Assembly: GCA_002707785.1 (NCBI GenBank)
Contig: PANW01000042.1
Location: 153,184-217,183, forward strand
Reading direction: 5' to 3'
DNA length: 64,000 nt
From: Cellvibrionaceae bacterium
GTDB lineage: Bacteria > Pseudomonadota > Gammaproteobacteria > Pseudomonadales > Cellvibrionaceae
Positions 53,536-63,117 of the stretch are shown piece after piece. The position numbers and the translations under genes were made by a program. Position 1 is the stretch's first letter. Every line of letters starts with the position of its first letter. The notes beneath the pieces were generated by a model, which had not been told where the DNA came from, made no database searches, and saw nothing but the letters and a program-made list of their open reading frames with translations.

Positions 53536-55767
53536 TTAGGCATCAACACCGACGGCAGCCTCTATGGTGATTTGTTTATTTTCCGGAACTTCTGTGTAAG
53601 CCAACACATGCATATCCGGCAAACTGAATCTCACAAAGCGTGACATCATGCCGCGTATCGGCGCTGCCACCAGAAATATCAAAGGCCGTCCTTGTAATTC
53701 CTGCTTCTGTGCTGCATCAATCAATGACCTTTGCAGCTTCTCCGCCAGACTAGGCTCTATTGATGCCGCGCCAGCGCCAGTTTTTTGTGATTGCTGCACT
53801 GACTGAAGCAATAACTGTTCCAGCCCAGCATCCAATGTCACCACTGGCAGCTCAGGCTCCTGCCCGACTATGCCTTGAACGATTTGTCGAGATAATCCAA
53901 CCCGCGACACGGCAATTAGAGTGTCAGGATCTTGACTCTGTCCTGCAGTGGCCGCCAACGCTTCGGCAATGGTTCTCATATCTCTGATAGACACCCGCTC
54001 ATGCAAGAGCCCCTGCAGCACTTTCAACAAGATATTGAGATTAACCGCCCCTGGCACCAGCTGCTCGACCAATTTCGGAGAAGTCTCTTCCAGCTTATCC
54101 AGCAGTTTCTGCACCTCTTCATGACCCAGTAATTCCGAGCTGTGTTTGTGCAAAATTTGATTGATATGAGTGGCCACCACAGTCGAGGCATCGACCACGG
54201 TATAACCGAGGGTTTGAGCTTTATCCTTGCGATCTCGGTCAATCCAAACCGCCTCTAAACCAAAGGCCGGATCCGTTGTTGCAATGCCATCGATATTGCC
54301 AAATACCTGCCCGGGGTTGATCGCCAGCTCTTTGTCTGGATGCACTTCGGCTTCACCAATCGTGACCCCCATTAAACTGATGCGATAGGCGTTGGGCATC
54401 AAATCCAAATTGTCGCGGATGTGAACCGAGGGAATCAAAAAACCCACCTCTTGAGATAGCTTTTTGCGCACCCCTTTGATGCGGCCCAGCAGCTCACCAC
54501 CTTGATTTTTATCCACCATGGGAATCAACCTATAACCCACTTCGAGCCCTACAACATCCACCGGTTGCACATCATCCCAGCCAATATCGGGAGATTCCGC
54601 TGGCGTCACATCTTTGGCATCCACAGTAATGGGAGTCGCGCCTTGACCAGCAGCGGTTACCGCAGGTGAGCCCGGTGACGGCACTAGAGCATTGCCAGCG
54701 CCAGCGCCAGCGCCAGCTACCCGAGCAGTAATTTCTGTCTGATGCTGTTTGTAGTAGAGAAATAGTGCTAACCCTGCCGCCAAGAACGCCAAGCTCAAGA
54801 AGGAAACGTGAGGCATACCAGGAATGGCACCCATGATAAACAAAATAACCGCGGCTACACCCAATGCCTTCGGTGAATCAAACATCTGACGCATAACCTG
54901 ACTGCGCATATCTTCTGAGCTGTTGACCCGCGTTACCATGATGGCCGCCGAGGTCGACAACAGCAGCGATGGTATTTGTGCGACCAGACCATCACCGATG
55001 GTCAGCAAAATGTATTTTTCTAACGCGTCTTGAAACTCCAGCTCATGCTGGATCATTCCGACAATCAAACCGCCGATAATGTTTAACACCAAAATCAAAA
55101 TACCGGCAATAGCGTCACCGCGCACAAACTTACTGGCACCATCCATTGCACCGTAAAAATCCGCTTCCGACGCGACATCTTCACGGCGTGTTCGAGCCTC
55201 ATCTTGGTCGATTAAACCGGCATTCAAATCAGCATCGATGGCCATTTGCTTACCCGGCATGGCATCCAAGGTAAACCGTGCGCTTACTTCCGAGATACGA
55301 CCGGCACCTTTGGTCACCACCACAAAATTAATAATCATCAGGATGATAAAGATAATGATACCGACCGCGTAGTTGCCGCCAATAACCACCTCACCAAAAG
55401 CCTGAATTACCTTACCTGCCGCATCGCCCCCTTGATGCCCTTCCAACAAGACCACACGAGTAGATGCCACATTCAATGCCAGCCGCATCAAGGTAGCGAC
55501 CAACAATATGGTTGGAAATACCGCAAAATCTAGCGGCCTTAAGCTGTAGACCCCTACTAGCAGAACTACAATCGAAAGCGCGATATTAAAAGAGAAAAAG
55601 ATATCGAGAAGAAATGGCGGCAGTGGCAGCGTCATCATGCCCAGTAGCATGAGCAGCAACAGAGGCACGCCCAAATTGCCGCGCCCCACACTACGGACGT
55701 GATCAACAGCGGTTTTTCGATCAATGGAACGCGCGAATTGGCGGAATTCAGACAGTTGTGATGCCAT
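53536..55767 (-). CDS. flhA: flagellar export gate protein FlhA
   Basis: A 743-residue component of the type III export gate. Eight membrane segments fill the first 350 residues, with the FHIPEP-type region around ARFTLDAMPGKQMAIDADLNAGLIDQDEARTRR. The C-terminal cytoplasmic ring domain (residues 400-743) binds chaperones. A short Gly/Ala linker made by a (GCCAGC)4 tract lies between the two. It has its own sigma-54-like promoter and follows a broken SMP-30-like gene. Confidence 0.96.
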   Translation of the reverse strand: MASQLSEFRQFARSIDRKTAVDHVRSVGRGNLGVPLLLLMLLGMMTLPLPPFLLDIFFSFNIALSIVVLLVGVYSLRPLDFAVFPTILLVATLMRLALNVASTRVVLLEGHQGGDAAGKVIQAFGEVVIGGNYAVGIIIFIILMIINFVVVTKGAGRISEVSARFTLDAMPGKQMAIDADLNAGLIDQDEARTRREDVASEADFYGAMDGASKFVRGDAIAGILILVLNIIGGLIVGMIQHELEFQDALEKYILLTIGDGLVAQIPSLLLSTSAAIMVTRVNSSEDMRSQVMRQMFDSPKALGVAAVILFIMGAIPGMPHVSFLSLAFLAAGLALFLYYKQHQTEITARVAGAGAGAGNALVPSPGSPAVTAAGQGATPITVDAKDVTPAESPDIGWDDVQPVDVVGLEVGYRLIPMVDKNQGGELLGRIKGVRKKLSQEVGFLIPSVHIRDNLDLMPNAYRISLMGVTIGEAEVHPDKELAINPGQVFGNIDGIATTDPAFGLEAVWIDRDRKDKAQTLGYTVVDASTVVATHINQILHKHSSELLGHEEVQKLLDKLEETSPKLVEQLVPGAVNLNILLKVLQGLLHERVSIRDMRTIAEALAATAGQSQDPDTLIAVSRVGLSRQIVQGIVGQEPELPVVTLDAGLEQLLLQSVQQSQKTGAGAASIEPSLAEKLQRSLIDAAQKQELQGRPLIFLVAAPIRGMMSRFVRFSLPDMHVLAYTEVPENKQITIEAAVGVDA
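54694..54717 (+). repeat. hexanucleotide (GCCAGC)4 tract inside flhA
   Basis: Four perfect copies of GCCAGC on the plus strand encode the linker AGAGAGA on the minus strand between the membrane and cytosolic parts of FlhA. Being in units of six it changes linker length without a frameshift. Confidence 0.85.
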
Positions 55768-55813
55768 AGGACTACGGTTTCTTGACGCTTATAAGAGAAT
55801 TACCTCTTACATC

Positions 55814-55828
55814 GCAAGAACCGTACCT
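55814..55828 (-). promoter_or_regulatory. sigma-54-type promoter for flhA
   Basis: Read on the minus strand the text is AGGTACGGTTCTTGC: GG at -24 and GC at -12 with the right spacing (consensus TGGCACG-N4-TTGC). It lies 46 bases before the flhA ATG and is close to the fliL promoter sequence. Sigma-54/FleQ control of flhA is known in Pseudomonas. Confidence 0.72.
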
Positions 55829-55899
55829 ATTTAAAATTCCTCAGAAATTTTTTAAACAATCAGCGTTCACGATCAATGCGATTCACTGACAGGGTTTAT

Positions 55900-56988
55900 T
55901 CAATTGACGATAATAGAGCGATCTAGGCGCGCTAGAGTCGGTGCAATCAGACTGCTAATGTACAGGTAATCATCGGTTTCACTGGCGCCGGTTGTCAGCG
56001 GGTAAATTGCGCTTGGATCCTGTAGATTTTCCAGAATTTCTCCCTCTCCCGATATGGCAAGAATATGACCGTAGCGCTGAGCTTCAGGTCGCACAAAAGC
56101 GGGCATACGCTGAACCACTTTGCGCATGAATGGTTTGTCAGCCAACCTATCCAGTATGGCGATTCGTGGCGATGTAAACCCCAGCCAGAAGCGCCCTTCG
56201 CGTCCAGCCAAAATGTTATCGGGAAAGCCCGGCAGATTATCTAGAATCACTTCCGAGCGGCCTTGCTTTTCACCTGTCAGCCAATATTTCCAGACTCGAT
56301 ATTCTGACGTTTCGTTAATCAACAAAAATTCATTATCAGGATCGATAGTGACGCCATTGGCAAAACTGAGTTTTGACATGATCACACGGGAAGACTCAGT
56401 GATGGGATCGTACTATATCAAACGCCCCGTATACTGATGCTCAATTATATCTACCAAGCTAGCTTTATACGTGCTGCCATAAGTCTTTGCGGAGAAACGC
56501 GCGGTGGAATCGGTGAGATAGATCTTTCCATCCGCAGACATCACCAAATCATTGGCGTACTGCAATGGCTGACCTTCAACTTCAGTTAGCCGACGGGTTA
56601 ACACACCTTCCGCGCTGATATGGAACACCCCTTCAAAAGCATCAGCCACCCAAAAATCATTATTGCTTCCCAAACAAATACCTAAGCCACGCCCGGGCAA
56701 CTTAACCCACTTTTCGCCCTCCAGCTCGCCTTTCTTCCAGCGCACAATCCAACCTTGCTCAGTGGTGGCGTAAACGTTCCCTACTGCATCGACGACAACG
56801 CCTTCTGGACCACTTTGATCACCCATGCTCAACTGCTCGACATTCTTCAAAACATCATTAACCGCAAAGTCTCCAAGGTAATCCGGCGCAGTCGGTGCTC
56901 GCCACGCCAAGGGCTCAATCACCACGGGCCAAAAACAGAAATAAGCAACCAGCAGCATCAAAAGCCCGAAAAATGTTTTTACTATCAT
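55900..56988 (-). pseudogene. SMP-30/strictosidine synthase-like protein interrupted by an amber codon
   Basis: Two ORFs of the track (56413-56988 and 55900-56385) are in the same frame and form one 362-codon gene with a single internal TAG at 56413-56415, in GRLI-stop-YDP, where related proteins have RLIEYDP; GAG to TAG is the simplest change. The protein has an N-terminal membrane anchor (FFGLLMLLVAYFCFWPVV) and beta-propeller blades (SGPEGVVVDAVGNVYATTEQGW, ANDLVMSADGKIYLTDS, LSFANGVTIDPDNEFLLINETSEYRVWKYWL, FPDNILAGREGRFWLGF). Such proteins are lactonase-like. It sits between flhB and flhA, an unusual place for a metabolic gene. Confidence 0.87.
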
Positions 56989-57079
56989 GCTCTGCGATCT
57001 CCGAATAAAAAGATGAGCTTACTGGGTTTCTGAAAAGATATCAGCCGCAGCTCTCCGCCAACCAAATTAGGATGAGAGT

Positions 57080-58216
57080 TTAGGGATCAAATTGCATGTC
57101 TTTAGGGACAGGAATATTACGTGGATAGTCTGGTCGCTCGCCTCGACCTTTTCGATAATTCGACAGTTGAAACACGTAGGCCAATACTTGTGCAACGGCC
57201 ATATACAAGCCTGCGGGAATTTCTTGATCCACTTCAGTGGTGTGGTACACCGCGCGCGCCAATACCGGAGACTCCATGATTTGGATGTCATTGGCGTTGG
57301 CAACTTCTCGGATTTTCAACGCCACAAAGTCGACGCCTTTTGCAACTACGATGGGGGTTTCCATGCTATCGGGGTCATACTTCACCGCCACCGAAAAGTG
57401 CGTCGGGTTGGTGATAACGACATCGGCTTCCGGTACCGCCGCCAACTGGCGATTATTGGCCATCTCACGCTGCAACTGCCTTATACGGCCCTTAACCTCG
57501 GGCTTACCCTCGGAATCTTTCATTTCATCCTTGATGTCTTGGCGAGACATCTTCAGCTTGCGCGAGTTATCCCAAATCTGAAAGGGAACATCCACCAAAA
57601 CAATAAATATGGTCACTGCCGATAGCGCAATTGCCGCCCAGCCGGAAATTCGCAGTGAATCGACGATGGAGGGCTTTACTGCCTGATTGGCCAACTCCAG
57701 CATGTCCTGCTGCATGCTTATCAACAACACGATCGCGAGACTGAGAATCAAAATGACCTTTGCCAGCGCTTTAACCAACTCCACCAACCCCTTGACGCCA
57801 AACATGCGCTTTAGGCCTTCCATCGGATTCATGCGGCTGGCCTTGGGTGCCATTGCCTTGGTGCTCCACAGCCATCCACCCAACGCGATTGGACCCAGAA
57901 TTGCTGCTACTACCAGTACGGCAAACAACGGAAACAGAGAATACAAGGCATCGGCGAAGGAATGCGTAAGATGAGAAATCATCATTGCCGGATCAAAGAT
58001 CACTTCTCGTTCAAACTGAAAGTTAAATCGAAGAATATCCAACAGTCGCTGAGACATAAAAGGCGCGAATACGAATAAGGCAATACTGCCCGACAACAAA
58101 ATGGCTGACGTGGTTAATTCCCGCGATCGCGGAACTTGCCCGTCCTCACGGGCCTTACTGAGCCGCTTCTGCGTGGGCTCTTCTGTTTTTTCCTGACTGC
58201 TGTCGTCTTCAGCCAT
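57080..58216 (-). CDS. flhB: flagellar export switch protein FlhB
   Basis: A 378-residue export gate subunit. Four membrane helices are followed by the cytoplasmic domain with the self-cleaving motif NPTH in ADVVITNPTHFSVAVKYDPD, and VAKGVDFVALKIREVA. The start (DDSSQEKTEEPTQKRLSKAREDGQVPRSREL) is the classic FlhB N-terminus. It overlaps fliR by one base (TGATG). It sets substrate specificity after hook completion with FliK. Confidence 0.96.
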   Translation of the reverse strand: MAEDDSSQEKTEEPTQKRLSKAREDGQVPRSRELTTSAILLSGSIALFVFAPFMSQRLLDILRFNFQFEREVIFDPAMMISHLTHSFADALYSLFPLFAVLVVAAILGPIALGGWLWSTKAMAPKASRMNPMEGLKRMFGVKGLVELVKALAKVILILSLAIVLLISMQQDMLELANQAVKPSIVDSLRISGWAAIALSAVTIFIVLVDVPFQIWDNSRKLKMSRQDIKDEMKDSEGKPEVKGRIRQLQREMANNRQLAAVPEADVVITNPTHFSVAVKYDPDSMETPIVVAKGVDFVALKIREVANANDIQIMESPVLARAVYHTTEVDQEIPAGLYMAVAQVLAYVFQLSNYRKGRGERPDYPRNIPVPKDMQFDP

Positions 58217-58995
58217 CAGCGGATATCCAGAAAGTTGTAGAGAACATTAAAGCCTTCTTCCATGAACAGCTGATAGTTCGGGAAAAAACTTGGCATGCTG
58301 TACCAGATCAAAATCAAACCAAATAGCAGTGTGATCGGAAAGCCCACCGCAAATACATTCATCTGCGGAGCTGCTCGACTCATCACACCAAAAGCCAAGT
58401 TCACCACCAACAGCGACGTCAATACCGGCATGGCAATCAGCAACGCACGACTGAACATCCAAGTGCCGCTGCTGGCCACCTGGTAGAAGATATCAGCACC
58501 AAAGCCTGAATTAGAAATTGGATAGGTGGTAAAACTCTCAATGATCATTTGAAAGACCGCCAAATGACCATTGACACTCAAAAACAACAAAGTCGTCAGA
58601 ATCAAATAATACTGGGACACAACGGTAACTGTCACACCACTGGCAGGATCGTTCATCGAAGCAAAGCCCAAACCCATTTTCATGGCCATGAACTGCCCCG
58701 CCAAAACAAACACGTGAAATATCACCTGCAAGAAAAAACCAATGGTAATTCCGATAATGATTTGCTGAATAATAATCAGAAAGCTGTCAACAGAAAGTGC
58801 CGGAACCGCAGGCATAGGAGGCAACAACGGAACTATCAGTAAGGTTACTGCAATTGCCAGCACGACACGAACTCGTGCCGTTACCAGCCTTGTACCAACT
58901 ATCGGCATGGACATGAACAGTGCCCCAATCCGAAAAAGCGGCCAAACGTAACGGCCAACAAACTCGGTAATCTGGGCGTCCGTTAGATACCACAT
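58216..58995 (-). CDS. fliR: flagellar export protein FliR
   Basis: A 259-residue membrane protein with six helices, part of the FliPQR export core. Typical segments are LFRIGALFMSMPIVGTRLVTARVRVVLAIAVTLLI and VRLAFGVMSRAAPQMNVFAVGFPITLLFGLILIW. The C-terminus overlaps flhB, and fliQ ends 4 bases upstream. Confidence 0.95.
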   Translation of the reverse strand: MWYLTDAQITEFVGRYVWPLFRIGALFMSMPIVGTRLVTARVRVVLAIAVTLLIVPLLPPMPAVPALSVDSFLIIIQQIIIGITIGFFLQVIFHVFVLAGQFMAMKMGLGFASMNDPASGVTVTVVSQYYLILTTLLFLSVNGHLAVFQMIIESFTTYPISNSGFGADIFYQVASSGTWMFSRALLIAMPVLTSLLVVNLAFGVMSRAAPQMNVFAVGFPITLLFGLILIWYSMPSFFPNYQLFMEEGFNVLYNFLDIR

Positions 58996-58999
58996 TCAA

Positions 59000-59269
59000 C
59001 TAACCAATCAGCTGCGGTATTCGAGTGATCAACCCTGTAAACAGATCCATGAACTGGGCGATCAACCAAGCGCCGGCGACCATTATCGTACCCAGTGTAA
59101 TGAGCAGCCTAGGCAAAAAGCTAAGTGTTTGCTCGTTAATCTGCGTCGCCGCTTGAAACATACTCACCAACAAACCAACAGCCAAACTGGGGCCTACGAT
59201 AAGCGCAACCATGGTGACGGTAAGAAAAAAAGCACTTCCCAATAGATCCATTACCACTTCAGGAGTCAT
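59000..59269 (-). CDS. fliQ: flagellar export protein FliQ
   Basis: An 89-residue, two-helix membrane protein of the export gate: MTPEVVMDLLGSAFFLTVTMVALIVGPSLAVGLLVSMFQAATQINEQTLSFLPRLL. Length and text match the family exactly. It sits between fliP and fliR. Confidence 0.95.
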   Translation of the reverse strand: MTPEVVMDLLGSAFFLTVTMVALIVGPSLAVGLLVSMFQAATQINEQTLSFLPRLLITLGTIMVAGAWLIAQFMDLFTGLITRIPQLIG

Positions 59270-59297
59270 AGGATGTTCTCCTCTTGCACAAAATCAT

Positions 59298-60152
59298 TCA
59301 TCCGTAGCTAGCCGCTAACGTACCAATAATCAACGCCCAACCATCCACCAAAACAAACAACATAATTTTAAACGGCAAGGAGATAATCAGAGGGGACAAC
59401 ATCATCATACCCATCGCCATCAAGACACTGGCAACCACAATATCAATGACCAAAAACGGGATAAAGATAATGAAGCCAATTTGGAATGCGGTTTTTAGCT
59501 CAGACGTAACAAACGCCGGCACTAGGATATTCATCGGTAGCTCTTCAGCAGTTTGCACATCTCGTTCGTCGGCGATCTCCATAAACAAGGCAATATCGGA
59601 CTCGCGAGTTTGAGCAAGCATAAAACCATGAAAGGGTTTCTGCACACGTTCGAAGGCTTCACCCGCATTGATGGTTTGATTGATGTAGGGCTGCAATGCC
59701 TCTTCGTTCACCTGCTTAAAAACCGGCGTCATAATGAAGAACGTCAAGAACAAAGTCAGACCGATCAAAATTTGATTAGAAGGTGACTGTTGCAAACCTA
59801 ATGCCTGTCTCAAGATTGCAAAAACAATAATGATTCGCGTAAATGACGTCATCATCATCAGCAGTGCCGGCAACATTGACAACACTGTCATTATCGCCAG
59901 AATTTGCAAGGTCACTGTATAATCTTGGGAACCATCGGGATTGGTTTGAACGGTGACGGCCGGCAAGCCCGGAATACCCTTCATTGCCATAGGCTCAGAC
60001 GCTGTCGACGCTGCGGCTTCGATAATGTCACTGCCAGCACTTTGTGCTGCAACACTGCCCGAAAAAACAATGCCGCCGAACACTGAAAGCAGTAACAACG
60101 CCAGTTGAATGTGGGGTTTTAGTACCTGACTAAATTGACCAAGTGCACTCAC
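59298..60152 (-). CDS. fliP: flagellar export protein FliP
   Basis: A 284-residue export core protein with a cleavable signal peptide or first helix ([21 protein letters not shown]), then four helices with [50 protein letters not shown] and [21 protein letters not shown]. It overlaps fliO by 4 bases. Confidence 0.96.
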   Translation of the reverse strand: MSALGQFSQVLKPHIQLALLLLSVFGGIVFSGSVAAQSAGSDIIEAAASTASEPMAMKGIPGLPAVTVQTNPDGSQDYTVTLQILAIMTVLSMLPALLMMMTSFTRIIIVFAILRQALGLQQSPSNQILIGLTLFLTFFIMTPVFKQVNEEALQPYINQTINAGEAFERVQKPFHGFMLAQTRESDIALFMEIADERDVQTAEELPMNILVPAFVTSELKTAFQIGFIIFIPFLVIDIVVASVLMAMGMMMLSPLIISLPFKIMLFVLVDGWALIIGTLAASYG

Positions 60153-60640
60153 GATTTAACCGATCCCCTTGACAAAATTTCTTTCAGTTTGACCGAGAAC
60201 TCTGAAGTAGATGACTGCCCTGCGGCCTCTAAATCCACCGGCTCATCAAACACATGGAGTGTATTAATCTGTGTAGGTGTGATACCTAACAATAGATGCT
60301 GACCGCCCACTTCAACCAACGCGATTCGCTCGCGAGTGCCCATCGGCAGAGCAGCCACCACTTTCATTTGCTGACTGGCAACCAGCGTTCCCTGCCCAAC
60401 GCGTTTGAGTATCCACGCTAAAGCGAACACCAAGCCAATAACGAACAACAATCCCAGCAGCACCTGCAGCATATAGGCACCCTGATTGGGCATAGGGGGA
60501 GCTACTGCATTTTTTTCCGCCTCCGCGACAACCAAGGAGGAATTTAGCAACAGGATCGAAGCCCAGACAATGACTGCCCGCAATCTTGAGCTTACAAACC
60601 CACAGATCGGAAATAGACGCGGCATATTGATCGTTTTCAT
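60149..60640 (-). CDS. fliO: flagellar export assembly protein FliO
   Basis: A 163-residue bitopic membrane protein that helps build the FliP ring. A signal-like helix ([19 protein letters not shown]) is followed by a second helix ([26 protein letters not shown]) and a soluble C-terminal domain ([36 protein letters not shown]). The ATG at 60640 (MKTINMPRL) replaces the longer track start. Confidence 0.9.
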   Translation of the reverse strand: MKTINMPRLFPICGFVSSRLRAVIVWASILLLNSSLVVAEAEKNAVAPPMPNQGAYMLQVLLGLLFVIGLVFALAWILKRVGQGTLVASQQMKVVAALPMGTRERIALVEVGGQHLLLGITPTQINTLHVFDEPVDLEAAGQSSTSEFSVKLKEILSRGSVKS

Positions 60641-60697
60641 CACGGCAGTATCTCGACAAGCATCCAACCCAGCGTATCGCTGGGTTGGAGAATAGTA

Positions 60698-61138
60698 TCA
60701 ACGCAAACGCTTGATGCGTTCCGCTGGACTGATGACATCGGTCATGCGAATACCGAATTTTTCATTCACTACAACCACTTCGCCATGAGCGATCAAAGTA
60801 CCATTCACCAGCACATCCAATGGTTCACCGGCCAAACGATCCAACTCGATCACCGAGCCCTGATTGAGCTGCAGTAGGTTGCGAATCGTAATTGACGTAG
60901 AACCCACTTCCATGGCAATGGTTACAGGGATGTCCAGAATCACATCTAAGTCCGGGTTGTCACCGGTTAGTACCGGGGATTCATCTTGCAACTCTTCCAG
61001 CTCGACCTGAGAAACATCAGCGCCGTCCGCACCAGCATCACCGCCTTCTGCTTCGGCCATAGCCGCGGCCCACTCATCGGCCATGGCATCTTGATTCACG
61101 TCTTCGCCATTGTCATCGATCACATCTTCGTCACTCAT
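60698..61138 (-). CDS. fliN: flagellar motor switch protein FliN
   Basis: A 146-residue switch protein: an acidic N-terminal 70 residues and the SpoA domain (LDVILDIPVTIAMEVGSTSITIRNLLQLNQGSVIELDRLAGEPLDVLVNGTLIAHGEVVVVNEKFGIRMTDVI). The true start is the ATG at 61138 with GAGG upstream; it overlaps the end of fliM by 8 bases. It forms the C-ring with FliM and FliG. Confidence 0.96.
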   Translation of the reverse strand: MSDEDVIDDNGEDVNQDAMADEWAAAMAEAEGGDAGADGADVSQVELEELQDESPVLTGDNPDLDVILDIPVTIAMEVGSTSITIRNLLQLNQGSVIELDRLAGEPLDVLVNGTLIAHGEVVVVNEKFGIRMTDVISPAERIKRLR

Positions 61139-62147
61139 CTTTGTTTTCCTCAATCACTTCTGGCTTGGTGGACAGGTTTTGATATTTCGATCGATCAATC
61201 AATTCGGAAACCTTGAGCGCTAAGTTGCCATTGGACTGTCCTAACTCACTCCGAAACATCGGTACTTTATTGGCGGTGACAACCTGAAATTCAGGCAATT
61301 CAATTGGAACCACGTCACCAGTCTTCATTTCAACGATATCGCGCAAAGTAATTTCTTTGTGTGCCAGCTCGCACTCAAGCTCCACCTTGGCTTCCATCAC
61401 ATCATTGCGCAACGCAACAACCCAGCGATCATCAAGTTCATCGGTATCGGTTTGTAGGCCAGCATCCAGCATCTCTCGGATAGGCTCAATCATGGAATAT
61501 GGAATGGTGATGTGTAGGTCGCCACCACCACCATCCAACTCGACATGAAAAGTGCTAACCACTACCACTTCACTAGGACTGACGATATTCGCCATCGAGG
61601 GATTAACTTCTGAATTCACGTACTCAAAATCAATTGGCATAACTGCCTTCCAGGCTTCTGCCAAATCTACGAAGGCTTGATCGAGCACCATTTGCACAAC
61701 TCGCAGCTCTGTAGGGGTAAATTCACGCCCTTCGATTTTGGCGTGTCGACCGTCGCCACCAAAAAAATTGTCGACCAATTTGAACACTAGTTTGGCGTCT
61801 AAGATAATAAGAGCGGTGCCACGTAGAGGTCGAAATTTGACCATATTGAGACTGGTGGGCACATAGAGCGTGTGCACATATTCGCCGAACTTCTGGATCT
61901 GAACACCGCCCAGAGAGACATCCGCTGAACGGCGCAGCAGGTTAAACATACTTATGCGAGTATAACGAGCAAAACGCTCATTAATCATTTCCAACGTAGG
62001 CATTCGCCCACGAACTATTCGATCCTGACTGGTTAAATCATAGGATTTAACCGAACCCGGATCCTCATCGCTCTCCGTTTCGACATCGCCATCATCGACG
62101 CCGTGGAGTAACGCATCAATCTCGTCTTGTGACAGTAGATCTTGCAC
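61131..62147 (-). CDS. fliM: flagellar motor switch protein FliM
   Basis: A 338-residue C-ring protein. The CheY-P binding peptide is at the start (LLSQDEIDALLHG), followed by the middle GGxG-type domain (FEYVNSEVNPSMANIVSPSEVVVVSTFHVELDGGGGDLHITIPYSMIEPIREML) and a C-terminal SpoA domain (DIVEMKTGDVVPIELP). It is 27 bases after fliL. Confidence 0.97.
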   Translation of the reverse strand: MQDLLSQDEIDALLHGVDDGDVETESDEDPGSVKSYDLTSQDRIVRGRMPTLEMINERFARYTRISMFNLLRRSADVSLGGVQIQKFGEYVHTLYVPTSLNMVKFRPLRGTALIILDAKLVFKLVDNFFGGDGRHAKIEGREFTPTELRVVQMVLDQAFVDLAEAWKAVMPIDFEYVNSEVNPSMANIVSPSEVVVVSTFHVELDGGGGDLHITIPYSMIEPIREMLDAGLQTDTDELDDRWVVALRNDVMEAKVELECELAHKEITLRDIVEMKTGDVVPIELPEFQVVTANKVPMFRSELGQSNGNLALKVSELIDRSKYQNLSTKPEVIEENKDE

Positions 62148-62174
62148 TTAGCGTTCCCGCCTTGTTGTATTCGG

Positions 62175-62696
62175 TTACTGCATGACTAAATTAGTAAACA
62201 ACACCTGCTCGACACCGGGCTTGCCGATTTCTTGCTCCAGCATGCGCTGCACTTCTTCTAGAGCCATTTGTCGCAATAACTCTTTGCCTTCAGCCGTTTG
62301 CAGTTCACTGTAATCTTGGCCGCTGAACAGCATCAACAGTCCGTGCTGCAGCATTGTGCTGTGCTCTTCGATGGCGGCCACAACATCTTCCTCGCGAACC
62401 ATCAAACTGACTTCTGCTTGCAAAAAACGCTGACGACCACGCGCGTTGAAATTCACGATAATGGTGGGTTTGAGAGGGAAATAAATTGCTGGTTTTCGCA
62501 CCTCTTCGACGGACGCCGCATCAGCCTCACTGGCGGTATCCTCACCCGCAGCTCCTTCATCGCCACCCATCATCTTTAACGCAAACAGGGTCCCGCCGAC
62601 CGACAGCCCCACCAGCACCAACCCCACGACAATCATAATGATCAATTTCTTCTTGCCGCCGCCGGACTCTTCAACGCCTTCTTCGTCTTCTGCCAT
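62175..62696 (-). CDS. fliL: flagellar basal-body-associated protein FliL
   Basis: A 173-residue single-pass membrane protein that stabilises the stator. The N-terminal acidic and Lys-rich part precedes a helix (KKLIIMIVVGLVLVGLSVGGTLFAL); the periplasmic domain has FPLKPTIIVNFNARGRQRFLQAEVSLMVREEDVVAAIEEHSTMLQHGLLMLFSGQDYSELQTAEGKELLRQMAL, a classic FliL text. The ATG at 62696 is preferred to the track start. It is the first gene after a sigma-54 promoter. Confidence 0.95.
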   Translation of the reverse strand: MAEDEEGVEESGGGKKKLIIMIVVGLVLVGLSVGGTLFALKMMGGDEGAAGEDTASEADAASVEEVRKPAIYFPLKPTIIVNFNARGRQRFLQAEVSLMVREEDVVAAIEEHSTMLQHGLLMLFSGQDYSELQTAEGKELLRQMALEEVQRMLEQEIGKPGVEQVLFTNLVMQ

Positions 62697-62735
62697 GTCA
62701 AAAACCTGTCGCTCTACTCTTAAAACCAAATAGCA

Positions 62736-62750
62736 GCAAGAGCCGTGCCA
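62736..62750 (-). promoter_or_regulatory. sigma-54 promoter of the fliL operon
   Basis: On the minus strand the sequence TGGCACGGCTCTTGC fits the sigma-54 consensus TGGCACG-N4-TTGC with no mismatch (GG at -24, GC at -12). Transcription would start near 62724, 28 bases before the fliL ATG at 62696. This fits FleQ/RpoN control of the fliLMNOPQR-flhB operon, known from Pseudomonas. Confidence 0.9.
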
Positions 62751-63037
62751 TTAGAACCAGCCGAGCGCTCGCCCCTCTTACTAACAGCAAGCCTAGCTCA
62801 ACTTTTTAACAGACAACGAATTAGATGCGGGAAGTGCTGCTTACTAGAGAAAAAAAGAGAAAAGCGGCATTGAGGAGACTCGAATACCGTTTTAGACAGG
62901 CGCGTACGTTAGAAGTGATGAGTTAAAAACGCTCGCAGGACAGATACGGACGATAATGAACCTTCTCATCGACCCTGGGAGATGAAAATCTAGACCATTG
63001 AAAACTCGGTATCGGCCACTTCACGCAACCGCACCGC

Positions 63038-63103
63038 GTAGCTCCTAGCTCGTAGCCCGTAGCTCCTAGCCCGTAGCCCGTAGCCCGTAGCCCGTAGCCC
63101 GTA
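63038..63103. repeat. heptanucleotide tandem repeat, nine copies of GTAGCCC-type units
   Basis: Nine consecutive 7-base units plus a partial tenth: GTAGCTC, CTAGCTC, GTAGCCC, GTAGCTC, CTAGCCC, then four perfect GTAGCCC, then GTA. It begins 15 bases after the fliK stop. The homogeneous end lies towards fliK. Seven is not a multiple of three, and the array is outside genes. It is too short-period to be a CRISPR. Confidence 0.93.
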
Positions 63104-63117
63104 AAACAGAATGATCG

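Larger units (their letters stand above)
62697..63117. other. non-coding region between fliK and fliL
   Basis: About 420 bases with no credible gene; ORFs here are shadows. It holds the sigma-54 promoter for the fliL operon at its fliL end and a heptamer tandem repeat at its fliK end (both listed separately). I see no clear terminator after fliK. Confidence 0.65.

Noticed and set aside
63038-63103. Short repeats that might look like a CRISPR array
   Set aside because: The period is 7 bases with no unique spacers and no cas genes; it is a simple tandem repeat.
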